Positions 39,597 to 49,759 are shown, counted from the stretch's first letter. The stretch: DNA of 64,000 nt from Neobacillus cucumis (GCF_023715505.1 NZ_JAMBOH010000019.1:37062-101061); one strand, 5' to 3'. Notes: generated by a model not told the origin, from the sequence alone. Translations and numbers: made by a program.

Positions 39597-40196
39597 ATGT
39601 TGAGATATGACGGTAAATTCTTTCGAATCCTTGAGGTAGTTACAGCTTTCTTTCAGTTAAATGTTATATGGTTGTTATTATGCATACCTGTAATAACCAT
39701 TTTCCCTGCCACAGTCGCAATGTATTGCGTTACACGGCAATGGATTTTGCATAAAGATTTCAGTGTTTTTCGGCCATTCATTCAATATTTTAAGGAAAAT
39801 TTCAAACAAAGTTTTGGACTAGGAATTCTATGGATTATCTTCTGCGGACTGTTTTTTTTAGATTTTATGTTGCTGAAAAATGTTGGTTCTTTTCGGTATA
39901 TATTGTTTCCGGTTTTATTTTTAATGGGACTATTAATTCTCTTTACCTCAATATTTATCTTTCCAACAATCGCTAACTTTAAGGTCAACTGGTTAAATGC
40001 ACTCAAAAATTCACTATTTTTTTCAATTAGATATCTTCCGACTACTCTTTTAGCGGTCCTTTATATTGGATTAATGGCACTTATTCTTTTTAAATGGCCG
40101 ATAACCTTTTTATTTATTTTTAGTCTTGGTGCCTATAGTATTTACTATCTTTGTCACCGAGTTTTTACCAAAATCCACTTGGTTAAATCGTCTTAA
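39597..40196 (+). CDS. DUF624 (YesL-like) membrane protein
   Basis: A small integral membrane protein of about 199 residues with five to six hydrophobic segments. It begins LRYDGKFFRILEVVTAFFQLN and has WLLLCIPVITIFPATVAMYC, the conserved start of DUF624/YesL proteins. These often occur beside sugar ABC importers and YesMN-type genes; their role is unknown, perhaps in transport assembly or sensing. The frame is open from GTG 39585; ATG 39597 preceded by TTTGGTG seems better, but the choice is uncertain. An AraR-type box lies immediately after the stop codon. Confidence 0.85.
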   Translation: MLRYDGKFFRILEVVTAFFQLNVIWLLLCIPVITIFPATVAMYCVTRQWILHKDFSVFRPFIQYFKENFKQSFGLGILWIIFCGLFFLDFMLLKNVGSFRYILFPVLFLMGLLILFTSIFIFPTIANFKVNWLNALKNSLFFSIRYLPTTLLAVLYIGLMALILFKWPITFLFIFSLGAYSIYYLCHRVFTKIHLVKSS

Positions 40197-40198
40197 GT

Positions 40199-40214
40199 AC
40201 TTGTATGTACAAGT
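40199..40214. promoter_or_regulatory. AraR box in a convergent intergenic region
   Basis: ACTTGTATGTACAAGT differs from the AraR consensus mainly at one central base and is nearly palindromic. It lies three bases after the DUF624 stop and before a terminator, a position away from any visible promoter. Confidence 0.6.
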
Positions 40215-40238
40215 ATAACCATTTAAATTTTTCATAAG

Positions 40239-40281
40239 AAGAGGGTGCCTCCAAAAGAATTAGTTTTGGAGGCACCCTCTT
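40239..40281. terminator. Strong bidirectional terminator
   Basis: An 18-bp perfect stem, AAGAGGGTGCCTCCAAAA and its complement, loop of 7 bases, with T-rich flanks on both strands. It separates the DUF624 and GH127 genes. Confidence 0.92.
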
Positions 40282-40359
40282 TTAAATTATAAAGTTGGTT
40301 AACATCAATTTATCACCACAGCCCGACCGTGAAAACAAAGCGTCTTTAAGGTCTATACT

Positions 40360-42333
40360 CTAAAGAGTTTCTAGTTCGTTAACCCATACTTGCATTTCCC
40401 CTAATCCACGGTTAGCCCAGGCAAAGTAAGGGATAAACTTAATAGCTACTGATTCCGTTTCTAGATGGATGTTTGGTTTATACAAGGCCTCTCCCCAGTT
40501 TTCTGTTTTCCGTTTTATCGCCTCTCCAGTAATCACCTTCATCCCGCCAAGGAGGTTTTCGTCCTCTTCAATTTCAAGAATTCGATCTGAAGGTAATAAA
40601 ATTTGATACAGATTTTGACCATTGTCTGCTTCTTCCAAGCAATAAATGAGCGGGCCTCTTTGAATAGCGACTTTTCCAGAAGTATGGCGTACAAGTGGAT
40701 GTCCTTTCATACGTACAACCGGCATAGAGAGAACCAAATGGATTTGATCACCAGTTTTCCAGGTACCTTTTAACATGGCATACCCATCGATTATAAGTCC
40801 AGATACTGATTGAAGTTCACCATTTATGGAGATTTCTGCATTCTCACACCAGTCCGGGATACGTAACGCAAGAGTCAGGTCAGTTTCTTGATCCGCCTTA
40901 ATGGTAAATTGAATGCTGCCACTCCATGGATAATTTGTTTCTTGTTCCAAAATTAGACGCCGGTTACCGTCCAGCTCAATTTCTGCCTGGCCACTTATAT
41001 ATAAATGAGTATAGACTGTATTTTCACGTACGGTATAAACATATTGGCCTAAGGAAGCTAGCAGCCTGGCTACATTTGGCGGGCAGCAGGCACAGCCAAA
41101 CCATCTTTGGCGAGTAGGCTTCACATGGTGGTAAATATGATTGGATTCACAGGCATGTGGCTCAACTTCAAGTGGATTCACATAGAAAAAACTTTTTCCA
41201 TCGTGCCCCATACCTGCTAATACGGTATTGTATAATGCTCTTTCCATTACATCCGCATACTGACTATTTGGTTCTACCTGCAACATTCGTTGCGCAAAGA
41301 AAATTAACCCAATAGAAGCACAAGTCTCCGCATAAACCGTATCATTTGGAAGGTCATAATCAGTTGAAAAGGCTTCTCCATGACTTTGTGAACCAATTCC
41401 GCCGGTGATATACATATTCTTTGAAACCATATTGTTCCAAAGCCTTTTACTAGCTTCATACATTTCCTGATTACCAGTTTCAGCCGCCAAATGTGCCATT
41501 CCCGTACACATATAAACAAATCGGACTGCGTGGCCAACAGCCTTATCTTGTTCACTAACAGGCTTATGTGCTTGGCTGTATTCCTTATTCCGGATCATCC
41601 AAGAATCTGGCCAATGATGGGTACCACCTCTTTTTTCGAACTCTTCTTCATAAAAATGCGGCTTTCTCCCTCTTTCCTCTAAGAAATACTGGCTTAATCG
41701 CAAATATTTATCGTTTGAAGTTACTTCGTATAGTTTGATCAGTGCCAATTCAATTTCTTGATGTCCGTCATAACCATGAAGCTTTCCAGGCTCTGTGCCA
41801 AAAACATCAGCTATATGATCAGCAAATTTAATGACCACATCTAGTATTTTTCTTTTTCCAGTTGCTTGATAATAAGCCACTGCCGCTTCAATCATATGAC
41901 CAGCACAATATAATTCATGGCATTCACTAAGGTCCGTCCAACGTTTCCCTGGTTCTTTCAAGGTATAATAGGTGTTTAAGTATCCATCCTCCAATTGAGC
42001 TTTTGCAATAATATCAATGATTCCATCTGCAATCTTTTCAAGCTCTTCGTCTCTCTCTACCGATAGCAGGTAACCAACAGCTTCCAGCCACTTAGCCACA
42101 TCACTATCTTGGAAGACCATGCCATGAAACTCTCCCGTTTCTTCTCCTGCTGCAATTTTAAAGTTTTTTATAGCACAACTTGGCTCTGCATCTGCTATTT
42201 GGTCATTAAGGGCGTCCCATTGATAGGGAACAACAACATCCCGAACTAAGTTAATGTAATAAGACCAGAATGGATCATTAATCTTAACCTTGTTTAATGG
42301 CAGAGTTTTTATTTTCATAACAATCTTTTCCAT
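40360..42333 (-). CDS. Beta-L-arabinofuranosidase, GH127
   Basis: A 657-residue cytoplasmic enzyme of the HypBA1 type, which removes beta-1,2-linked L-arabinofuranose using a cysteine nucleophile held by zinc. All four expected residues are visible: Glu336 and Cys338 in VYAETCASIG, and Cys416 and Cys417 in WFGCACCPPN, the last being the likely nucleophile by comparison with HypBA1. The (alpha/alpha)6 barrel is followed by beta domains. No signal peptide. ATG 42333 follows AGGAGGCAC. It lies 58 bases after the GH27 gene in the same direction, so the two are likely co-transcribed under the AraC-type regulator at 43792. Confidence 0.93.
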   Translation of the reverse strand: MEKIVMKIKTLPLNKVKINDPFWSYYINLVRDVVVPYQWDALNDQIADAEPSCAIKNFKIAAGEETGEFHGMVFQDSDVAKWLEAVGYLLSVERDEELEKIADGIIDIIAKAQLEDGYLNTYYTLKEPGKRWTDLSECHELYCAGHMIEAAVAYYQATGKRKILDVVIKFADHIADVFGTEPGKLHGYDGHQEIELALIKLYEVTSNDKYLRLSQYFLEERGRKPHFYEEEFEKRGGTHHWPDSWMIRNKEYSQAHKPVSEQDKAVGHAVRFVYMCTGMAHLAAETGNQEMYEASKRLWNNMVSKNMYITGGIGSQSHGEAFSTDYDLPNDTVYAETCASIGLIFFAQRMLQVEPNSQYADVMERALYNTVLAGMGHDGKSFFYVNPLEVEPHACESNHIYHHVKPTRQRWFGCACCPPNVARLLASLGQYVYTVRENTVYTHLYISGQAEIELDGNRRLILEQETNYPWSGSIQFTIKADQETDLTLALRIPDWCENAEISINGELQSVSGLIIDGYAMLKGTWKTGDQIHLVLSMPVVRMKGHPLVRHTSGKVAIQRGPLIYCLEEADNGQNLYQILLPSDRILEIEEDENLLGGMKVITGEAIKRKTENWGEALYKPNIHLETESVAIKFIPYFAWANRGLGEMQVWVNELETL

Positions 42334-42391
42334 TTTGTGCCTCCTAGATTAATAACTTGCGTGCATGTATTTGGAACAGCCTTGTAAATTA

Positions 42392-43672
42392 TTAAAATAA
42401 CTTTATTAGGATGGAGCCGTGCGGTGGCAGCATTGGTTTAATTCCATCTGTAATTTCTCCAAGCTCTTCCTGGCTCCACACATTTCTTGCTCTTTTTTTA
42501 GCAGAAAGCCCCAGTTGTGCTAATGTAACCTCAACTTCAGCTGTTTTATCTGCTGCATTAAACAACGCTGCATAAGTGTTATTCTCCTGATCCTTTGCCG
42601 TCCAGACGATTTTATCATCCTTACGGTAGACTAGGCGATTGCTGCGGCTATTCTGATTTAATTCAAGTACTTCTTTATTTGTTAGCAAGGAAAGGGTCCA
42701 TTCATCATTATCTCTTAGCTCTCCGCCAAACATTAGCGGGGAACGGAAAATAGACCAAAGGGTCATCATCGTAACCTGTTCGTCTTTTGTGAATCGGGTC
42801 CAGCGGTCTGCCCCGCCTCCATCAACGGAACGGATGCCAATATGCCCTAATGGAAGCATGTCACAATCAGGCCAATGACCTACACCCGTATATTCGTTCC
42901 ACTTTTCGCATCGTTCAAACATGCCATATAAAAGATTCCAGTGATCCCAGAAATCATCCGTCATTCTCCACATATTAGCATTTGCTTTCAAGTCTTCCGC
43001 ATACTCCAATGGAGCAGGTCCTGGAGACAGGCTAAGCACCATAGCTCTCCCACAGTTTTCAATTGCTTTTCGGATCAATTTGATTTCATCTAAATGGGTG
43101 TCATAAAGCCTTGATGCTGCGATATCATCCACTTTTACAAAATCCACGCCCCATTCAGCATACATTTGAAACAAGGAATTATAATACTCCTGTGCCCCAA
43201 CTTTACCAGCATCCACCCCATACATATCGGTATTCCATGGACAGATCGAATTTGGATGAGCGATATCTCTTGCCCTAGCCTTGGTCCCTAGTATCGGTGT
43301 ATTAGCATGAACAGCCTGACGCGGAATCCCACGCATAATGTGAATTCCAAATTTTAAACCAAGGTTATGTACATATTCGGCCAACGCTTTAAAACCATTA
43401 CCGTCAGCAGCAGAAGGAAACCGATTGACAGCTGGAATTAGCCTTGAATATTCATCCATTTCCAGCGGAACAAACGGACGATAAACAGAGGAATTTGCAC
43501 CCGGTTCATACCATTGAATATCAACAACGACATATTCCCAGCCATATGGTTTTAGAAACTCTGCCATATAATCAGCATTTCCCTTTACTTCCTCTTCCCT
43601 TACCGCGGCTCCATAGCAATCCCAGCTGTTCCAGCCTAATGGCGGTGTTTTTGCAAATGTATGATGTCTCAT
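42392..43672 (-). CDS. GH27 enzyme, probable beta-L-arabinopyranosidase or alpha-galactosidase
   Basis: A 426-residue GH27 protein: TPPLGWNSWDCYG at the start, nucleophile Asp182 in FVKVDDIA, acid/base Asp239 or Asp240 in WRMTDDFWD, then a C-terminal beta domain. In alpha-galactosidases the motif after the second strand is DDxW; here it reads VDIQWYEP, so the second Asp, which contacts the galactose C4/C6 hydroxyls, is Ile52. A similar Ile was reported for a Streptomyces GH27 beta-L-arabinopyranosidase (recollection). Together with neighbouring GH127 this favours an L-arabinose-releasing role. No signal peptide, so it is cytoplasmic. ATG 43672 follows AAAGGGAATG. Confidence 0.85.
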   Translation of the reverse strand: MRHHTFAKTPPLGWNSWDCYGAAVREEEVKGNADYMAEFLKPYGWEYVVVDIQWYEPGANSSVYRPFVPLEMDEYSRLIPAVNRFPSAADGNGFKALAEYVHNLGLKFGIHIMRGIPRQAVHANTPILGTKARARDIAHPNSICPWNTDMYGVDAGKVGAQEYYNSLFQMYAEWGVDFVKVDDIAASRLYDTHLDEIKLIRKAIENCGRAMVLSLSPGPAPLEYAEDLKANANMWRMTDDFWDHWNLLYGMFERCEKWNEYTGVGHWPDCDMLPLGHIGIRSVDGGGADRWTRFTKDEQVTMMTLWSIFRSPLMFGGELRDNDEWTLSLLTNKEVLELNQNSRSNRLVYRKDDKIVWTAKDQENNTYAALFNAADKTAEVEVTLAQLGLSAKKRARNVWSQEELGEITDGIKPMLPPHGSILIKLF

Positions 43673-43791
43673 TTTCTCATTCCCTTTCTATTAATTTATT
43701 GCTCTTTAAACTAATAATAAGGAATTGCAACAACTACATCTACGATAACATTTTGCCCTTTATTGTAAAATATTGCTCCCTTTCCACCACT

Positions 43792-44670
43792 TCAATCAAA
43801 CCTGAGCTCATTTAAGTAAGCCAGATCTTTGCCTAGGCGAAACTCCCCAGGGGAAAAACCAATCCATTCACGGAATACCTTAATGAAGTAGCTGCCATTG
43901 GAATATCCAATTTTTCTTGCAATCTCTTCTATCGTTAAATTCGTATTACGAAGGAGCTTGACCGCCTTTTCCATCCTGACTTTTGTTAAATATTCCATAG
44001 GTGACAGTCCAGTTGTTTTTTTAAAAAGCCGGGTAAAATGATATTTGGATAGTTCAACTCTATTTGCCAGTTCTTCCAGACTTTGCAGGGAAACGTAATC
44101 TTCTTCTAGGAAACGGACGGCTTGGACTACTTTTTCCGGCCAGATTTCTTTTTCCTTTTTATAGGCTGTACTATACCGGAACAGCTCCATAATAAATTGA
44201 TAAACAATAGAAGATGCACGAAAACCATCGGTGATTTGATTCTTGCTGGCGGCAAAATAGGCACTTTTCAAGAAAATAATCGGCGGGCTATCTTCTGGTA
44301 TTTTAGGAATCTTGCCGATTAACTTCACCAGTTCTGTCCATTCTCTTTGTATATTGATAGGTCTTACTAAAATAAAATAAAATTCCCAGTTTTCACTGTC
44401 TGCCGGCAAATAATAGCGGTGATTACTTGGGATTTCTACCATAAACGCCGACCCTGCCTCTACTTGATGAACCTCACCGTCTATCTCAATATTTCCAAAT
44501 CCCGAAATGGTATATTGGAACAATAGAAGCGGACCGTCTTTTCGTTTTAAACCGTCCCAATCATACGAAGAGTCAGTTATATTCTGATACCCAACAGCAA
44601 ATAGCTGGTAGAAGGAACTATTTAGAGTATCTAAGAAACGAAAGCCATATACCCCATATTTATTAGACAT
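43792..44670 (-). CDS. AraC-family transcriptional regulator
   Basis: A protein of about 292 residues. The N-terminal cupin-like domain (ISGFGNIEIDGEVHQVEAGS) senses a sugar. The C-terminal 100 residues carry two helix-turn-helix units (SLEELANRVELSKYHFTRLF and IEEIARKIGYSNGSYFIKVF) and end with GFSPGEFR. The frame is open to 44691, but ATG 44670 follows AAGGGG at good spacing. It lies upstream of and in the same direction as the GH27-GH127 pair and is likely their activator (inference). Confidence 0.9.
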   Translation of the reverse strand: MSNKYGVYGFRFLDTLNSSFYQLFAVGYQNITDSSYDWDGLKRKDGPLLLFQYTISGFGNIEIDGEVHQVEAGSAFMVEIPSNHRYYLPADSENWEFYFILVRPINIQREWTELVKLIGKIPKIPEDSPPIIFLKSAYFAASKNQITDGFRASSIVYQFIMELFRYSTAYKKEKEIWPEKVVQAVRFLEEDYVSLQSLEELANRVELSKYHFTRLFKKTTGLSPMEYLTKVRMEKAVKLLRNTNLTIEEIARKIGYSNGSYFIKVFREWIGFSPGEFRLGKDLAYLNELRFD

Positions 44671-44806
44671 AAAGGAACCCCTTGAAATCAAAAATTTAGT
44701 AATAGAATTACCGATTTTAATATTACCTCTTTTCCACTAAAATTGCTTTTCATACAAAGAAGTAAAGTAATGATATGTGATGAGACCTGGTGAAATGAAA
44801 GACAAA

Positions 44807-44833
44807 GAGACTGTTAACGAAAGTAACAGTCTC
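44807..44833 (-). terminator. Terminator of the dehydratase operon
   Basis: Stem GAGACTGTTA / TAACAGTCTC, loop 7 bases, followed on the minus strand by TTTGTCTTTC. It is downstream of the 44892-47090 gene. Confidence 0.75.
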
Positions 44834-44891
44834 ACTAATACAAGTTAATAAAAAAACTGATTCTACTGATGATCACTTCAAAGGAAAAAGT

Positions 44892-47090
44892 TTAATTCTT
44901 ACTAATAGCTATTCTAGGAGAAAATGGAATGACCGCATCCATCTTTACTGCTAAAGGTACAACTCCTTCAACAGCACTTGTACATCCGACGAGACGGTTA
45001 GACGCAGCTATCATTCTTTGTCTCTTTTTCATTGTGTCCTTCCTTTGTTCTCCAAGCGCAACCCTATCGAGCTTGATATCCCCTAAGTATGGTCTAATTT
45101 CCCCATTTGTAAAACTTCCGGCATCAAGTAACTCAATTCGTTTTGAGCGGAAACGTAAGTGTAATAAGTCTCCTTGTTTAAGGTACAACACCCCTCCGCC
45201 ATTATAGGCTTCCGGAGTCATATGGCCAATTGCTGCCCCGTAAGTAACTCCGGAATATCGACCATCACTAATTAGAGTAGCTAAACGTTTGAGTTGGCGA
45301 TTTGCATTAATATGCTGCATCGGATTGAACATCTCAGGCATTCCAAATGCCTCAGGTCCTTGACCAGCGATAATTATGGTAAGTTTCAAACTTTGATCTT
45401 TTACCATTCGATTGAATAATTGATGATAGGATAAGGATTTTGCTTCTGAATAACTATCTGGATGATTATATTTCCACATATGCAGCAAATGCTCTTGCGA
45501 AAATGCTTGCTGGTCTCTTAGTTCATCTAATAATTGGTCATTTAATAATTGGTTATTCGCATCTTCTTCATTTTCAAAATAAAGAACAAACGAAACTTTA
45601 TCATCAAATTGATCTAATTGATAGGTAGTCATCCCACTAATTTTGACAACCGCACTTTCAAAAAAGTTCCCCCGTAATACATCGACTCCACTGAACTTTC
45701 TTAGCGGCTTACTTTGGATGATTGGATTGTCCTTAACCCCATCTGCGCTAAGTCCTTCCGTATTACTCAGCCTTTCCTTCCAGGTTTGGCCAGTGACAGT
45801 TAAAGCATCGACATCCATAGGAACTCCATTTCGAATTAATTCATAAAAAAGAGTTTCCATTCCTCTAATCTGACCAGAGCAGCATTGCTCTGCCAGTACG
45901 AAAATATCCCTGCCTTCTGTAAGGCTGTAATGAAATAAATCGGGTATAGGATGTGATTGATGAATTTTCTCAATATCCCAAAGACTGAAGTCATATCCAG
46001 CATAGACCATTGCCCCAACAATATGCATCATTAAGTTGGTGGACCCGCCGCCAGAGCTATGAATCCGGATGGCATTTGCAATATTAGCACCGACCAACTC
46101 AGCCACACTGCATTCTGGGCGATTCGCTATCATAAATAAGGATTCAATGGCTGGCTTTAGCTGATCTGAAGTGGGTGGTTCTGTTAACAATTCCAGTTTA
46201 GGGTGAACTAACCCAAAACCTGCCATCAAATCTCTGGAACTATTTCCCGTTCCATGGAAGGCACATATTCCCCCTGCTGAGTCACATGTATTAATGGCAA
46301 GCCTCTTTTCATAATCCTTATGTTGCTCATGGGTAATGATACCTTTCTCAACAGCCCGAGCAAGAACTCCTTGAAATTGTGTATTCGATGTACATTGTAA
46401 GATAAAACTTAACGCATCGTTAAGATCATCGGCAATATTCTGTTCACCCATTAAGGATGCTCTGTCAGCAATTTCTTTTAATTCCACTTGTAAATCCTGC
46501 GGAATTTCCCCTCCCTTTAAAACGTGAGAAGGGGCAAACGTTGCAAATACGGGTGCTTCACCACGGTAGCGCCGGACTCGATCCAATAAAGCTAAACCAC
46601 TTAATACACCTAAAGGCTGCTTATCACAACCTTGGATAACAAATGCCCCATGATAAGAATGCGCTTCCATTTGGTTCACGACAATTTCAGCAATAGCATT
46701 ACGGCTTTGCAGCGAATAAGACATCCCCATATTACTTTGGGCTGTACCGTCACACATCACTGGTGTACTAAAATAAAACGGAACCCCTCCTGCTTCCCAA
46801 ATTTTTAAAGCTGCCCTTGAAACAGTTTCTAGATCTAAAATATGGGCAGGATGGTCCGCAGAGCCACCAATAATTGCGATACGAGGTGCATTCTCTTCTA
46901 AACGGTTATATATTTCCCCTAATGTCCAATCGGATTTTGGACCTTGATAAGAGTCTCCTAGAACCTTTTTCGCCCTATCCAATAGTCCTGCTACTGTAAT
47001 CGGTTCATTTGCTTTCCCTTGCACATTTTCCCTATAAGGGTTAATTGGATTGTTAATTATTGGCTTTTTATCATTTACATTTCCGGTCAT
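44892..47090 (-). CDS. IlvD/Edd-family dehydratase, probable pentonate (L-arabinonate/D-xylonate) dehydratase
   Basis: A 732-residue protein of the IlvD/Edd family, much longer than IlvD (about 560) and closer in style to YjhG-type sugar-acid dehydratases. Fe-S ligands: Cys113 in VMCDGTAQSNMG, Cys155 in IQGCDKQPLG and Cys276 in AGGICAFHGTGNSS. The C-terminal SDGRYSGVTYGAAIGHMTPEA is the conserved barrel motif. It would dehydrate an aldonate to 2-keto-3-deoxypentonate. Neighbours encoding FAH-type and semialdehyde dehydrogenase steps support a pentonate. The frame is open to 47114; ATG 47090 follows CAGGAGGC. It is last in the operon and followed by a terminator. Confidence 0.8.
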   Translation of the reverse strand: MTGNVNDKKPIINNPINPYRENVQGKANEPITVAGLLDRAKKVLGDSYQGPKSDWTLGEIYNRLEENAPRIAIIGGSADHPAHILDLETVSRAALKIWEAGGVPFYFSTPVMCDGTAQSNMGMSYSLQSRNAIAEIVVNQMEAHSYHGAFVIQGCDKQPLGVLSGLALLDRVRRYRGEAPVFATFAPSHVLKGGEIPQDLQVELKEIADRASLMGEQNIADDLNDALSFILQCTSNTQFQGVLARAVEKGIITHEQHKDYEKRLAINTCDSAGGICAFHGTGNSSRDLMAGFGLVHPKLELLTEPPTSDQLKPAIESLFMIANRPECSVAELVGANIANAIRIHSSGGGSTNLMMHIVGAMVYAGYDFSLWDIEKIHQSHPIPDLFHYSLTEGRDIFVLAEQCCSGQIRGMETLFYELIRNGVPMDVDALTVTGQTWKERLSNTEGLSADGVKDNPIIQSKPLRKFSGVDVLRGNFFESAVVKISGMTTYQLDQFDDKVSFVLYFENEEDANNQLLNDQLLDELRDQQAFSQEHLLHMWKYNHPDSYSEAKSLSYHQLFNRMVKDQSLKLTIIIAGQGPEAFGMPEMFNPMQHINANRQLKRLATLISDGRYSGVTYGAAIGHMTPEAYNGGGVLYLKQGDLLHLRFRSKRIELLDAGSFTNGEIRPYLGDIKLDRVALGEQRKDTMKKRQRMIAASNRLVGCTSAVEGVVPLAVKMDAVIPFSPRIAISKN

Positions 47091-47235
47091 ATAAAGCCTC
47101 CTGCTCCACTTCAATTTTCATTTAAACACTAAAATCGTTTTCTATAAATCTATAGATTTATAAAAGGAAACCATACATTATGGATACTCTCCACCTATGT
47201 ACAGTCCCCTTTCATTAACTAATTTTCTTTTTTCA

Positions 47236-48702
47236 TTAAGGCTTAACGAATACCGTTTTGATGGAGGTGTAAAACTCAATTGCAGCAGTTCCTTGTTCTC
47301 GTGCACCGGAACTGGATGCTTTCATACCGCCAAATGGTGCTTGTAATTCAACTCCTGCTGTTTCATAATTTACTCGGACAAGCCCTGCCTCACTTGCCTC
47401 GATAAATTGAAATGCCTTCCCAATGTTTTTCGTGAATATTGATGCACATAAGCCATATGGAATGTCATTTGCCAATTCGATTGCTTCCTCAATGGTTTTA
47501 ACTTTTATTAAGGCTAACACCGGACCAAAAATTTCTTCTTGACCAATGGTCATGTCTGATTTAACATCATCAAAAATGGTCGGCTCTACAAAATACCCAT
47601 CCTGCAGTTCAATTGCTGATGGCCTGTTACCCCCAACTAGAACGGTTGCGCCTTCTTCTTTTCCTTTTTCAATATAGGATAGTACAGTGTTTAACTGTGA
47701 TTCATTCACACATGGTCCCATCCAGGTCCCTTCCTCAAGGCCATCGCCAACCTTTAATTCTCTTGTTCTATCAACTAATCTTTTTTTGAATTCTTCATAT
47801 ATTCCTTCTTGTACAATGACTCGGCTAGTTGCGGTACATTTTTGACCCGTGGATCTTAGTCCTCCGCTTATAGTCGCTTCCACTGCCTCCTCAAGGTCGG
47901 CATCATCTGCAATGATAATTGGATTTTTTCCGCCCATTTCCAATTGATATTTTGCGCCCCGTTCAATGGCCCCAAATGCCACTCTTTTACCGGTAGAATT
48001 GGAACCTGTAAAGGAGATTCCGTTTATTTGAGGATGATCAATGATGCGAGTACCAACTACTGAACCTTTCCCCGTCACCATATTGACTACCCCTGCAGGC
48101 AAGCCAGCCTGCTCCATACATTCGATTATTTTAGCACATGTGACGGAAGCCTCCTGTGCAGGCTTAATCACAACTGTATTTCCATAGATTAAAGCCGGTG
48201 CCATTTTCCATAGAGGGATGGCAACAGGGAAATTCCATGGTGTAATAATTCCCACAACACCTAAGGGAACACGGGTTGTATACATTAACGCCTTGCTATC
48301 GGATGCTGGAATGACATCACCGGTTTTCCGTAAGCCTTCCCCAGCATAATACCTTAGAATAGCTATACCACGTAAAGTTTCTCCCTTTGCTTCTGGAAAG
48401 GTTTTTCCCATTTCTCTTGTAAGTGTTTCAGCAATTTCATCCAGGTGCTTCTCCATAATATCAGCAATTTTAAAAAGTAAGTCTCCTCTTTGGGCACCAG
48501 ATAAATTCCGCCATGTTGCTGTTGCATTTTGAGCAGCAGCAACAGCTTTATCTACATCACTTGTAGATGAACTTTGATAGTACCCAACTATTTCATTGCG
48601 GTGTGCCGGACTATAACTCCTTTCAACCAAATTGGTAGATGATGAAATCCATTCTCCACCTATAAAATTCCCATACGTTTTTACTTCCGTTTGAACTGTC
48701 AT
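47236..48702 (-). CDS. 2-oxoglutarate semialdehyde (2,5-dioxovalerate) dehydrogenase
   Basis: A 488-residue NAD(P)-dependent aldehyde dehydrogenase. Catalytic Cys289 is in [12 protein letters not shown], the general base Glu255 in QLEMGGKNP and Asn157 in [10 protein letters not shown]. It closely resembles B. subtilis YcbD/GucD of the glucarate pathway ([25 protein letters not shown]), which forms 2-oxoglutarate. It would be the last step of a Weimberg-type pentose route. The frame is open to 48726, but ATG 48702 follows AAAGGGTAG. It lies 35 bases downstream of the FAH-type gene and 145 bases before the IlvD/Edd gene. Confidence 0.88.
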   Translation of the reverse strand: MTVQTEVKTYGNFIGGEWISSSTNLVERSYSPAHRNEIVGYYQSSSTSDVDKAVAAAQNATATWRNLSGAQRGDLLFKIADIMEKHLDEIAETLTREMGKTFPEAKGETLRGIAILRYYAGEGLRKTGDVIPASDSKALMYTTRVPLGVVGIITPWNFPVAIPLWKMAPALIYGNTVVIKPAQEASVTCAKIIECMEQAGLPAGVVNMVTGKGSVVGTRIIDHPQINGISFTGSNSTGKRVAFGAIERGAKYQLEMGGKNPIIIADDADLEEAVEATISGGLRSTGQKCTATSRVIVQEGIYEEFKKRLVDRTRELKVGDGLEEGTWMGPCVNESQLNTVLSYIEKGKEEGATVLVGGNRPSAIELQDGYFVEPTIFDDVKSDMTIGQEEIFGPVLALIKVKTIEEAIELANDIPYGLCASIFTKNIGKAFQFIEASEAGLVRVNYETAGVELQAPFGGMKASSSGAREQGTAAIEFYTSIKTVFVKP

Positions 48703-48737
48703 AGCTACCCTTTCCCTTCTTTTCATACTTTTATTAA

Positions 48738-49640
48738 CTAAATTGTTTCAACTATTTTTACTGCTTGTTTTTTTACCGGATTAACCAATGTACCTATACC
48801 CGGAATTTCTATTTCAATAAGATCACCGTCTTGTAAAGTATAATTTTCTGGGGGAACAATGCTTGTTCCTGTTAAAAGTACAGTCCCATTAAACACAATA
48901 TTATCTTTTACTAGATAGGAGCATAGTTCTTCATATGTTCTTCGCAACTCACGGGTACTCGCTGTTTCTTCAAATACTTTTTCCTGATTTCGATAGATAC
49001 GACAGGTAATCTGAAAGCTATAAAAATCTTCAACTGTTTCTGCCAAACGAATAGCAGGACCAATCGAGCATGAATTTTTCCATATTTTAGCTTGAGGTAA
49101 GTAGAGTGGATTTTCTCCCTCAATGTCCCGGCAGCTCAAATCATTTCCAATTGTGAACCCAAAAATTTGCCCATTCTCATCTAAGACAAGGGCTAATTCA
49201 GGTTCGGGAACCTGCCAGCTTGAATCAGTTCTTAAACAGAGGGATTCGCCTGTTCCTCTTGTTCTTTCTTTAGTAGATTTAAAGAAAATCTCTGGCCTTT
49301 TTGCCTCATAAACTTTATCATAAATGGTTGGCTCAACATGTTTCCCACCGGTAGCTTCATAGTTTCGTTCTTCCCTGCTTCTAAGATAAGTGACCCCAGC
49401 AGCCCAAACTTCTTGTGCTTCTATTGGTACGAGTAATTTAAGCTGTTCTACCCCTTCCTTCTTAGGCAAGGTATCTTGGATAGCTTGCTGAATGATTTCA
49501 ACCATCGATACTTTTCTTTGTTGTGCTTCCTGCCTTAGTTCAAGGATGTTTTCAAATGGCAATTCGTAAAGTAAATTCTCATCGGTAATGGCAGCTAATT
49601 TCGATAAACCGTTTTCTTCCAAGAATCGTATAATACGCAT
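48738..49640 (-). CDS. FAH-family 2-keto-3-deoxypentonate dehydratase-like protein
   Basis: A 300-residue fumarylacetoacetate hydrolase-fold protein. [13 protein letters not shown] with [15 protein letters not shown] is the signature I associate with Sulfolobus KdaD and Caulobacter XylX, which convert 2-keto-3-deoxypentonate to 2-oxoglutarate semialdehyde. Metal ligands are probably in [11 protein letters not shown] and the Asp of [11 protein letters not shown]. It is encoded immediately before the semialdehyde dehydrogenase, matching the reaction order. ATG 49640 follows AGAGGTG. Other FAH-type functions (hydratase, decarboxylase) cannot be excluded from sequence. Confidence 0.8.
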   Translation of the reverse strand: MRIIRFLEENGLSKLAAITDENLLYELPFENILELRQEAQQRKVSMVEIIQQAIQDTLPKKEGVEQLKLLVPIEAQEVWAAGVTYLRSREERNYEATGGKHVEPTIYDKVYEAKRPEIFFKSTKERTRGTGESLCLRTDSSWQVPEPELALVLDENGQIFGFTIGNDLSCRDIEGENPLYLPQAKIWKNSCSIGPAIRLAETVEDFYSFQITCRIYRNQEKVFEETASTRELRRTYEELCSYLVKDNIVFNGTVLLTGTSIVPPENYTLQDGDLIEIEIPGIGTLVNPVKKQAVKIVETI

Positions 49641-49759
49641 CCAATCACCTCTAATTAGTTTTACATTATAAAACTGAGTTCTATAATGTATTTATATAAA
49701 AACTCCATTATTCAGAATAAGGGGTTCTTGAAAAATAACCGATTTTTCGGCATATTTCT

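Noticed and set aside
42345..42375. ACTTGCGTGCATGTAT upstream of the GH127 gene as an AraR box
   Set aside because: Only about half of the positions match and the TGTACG core is lost.
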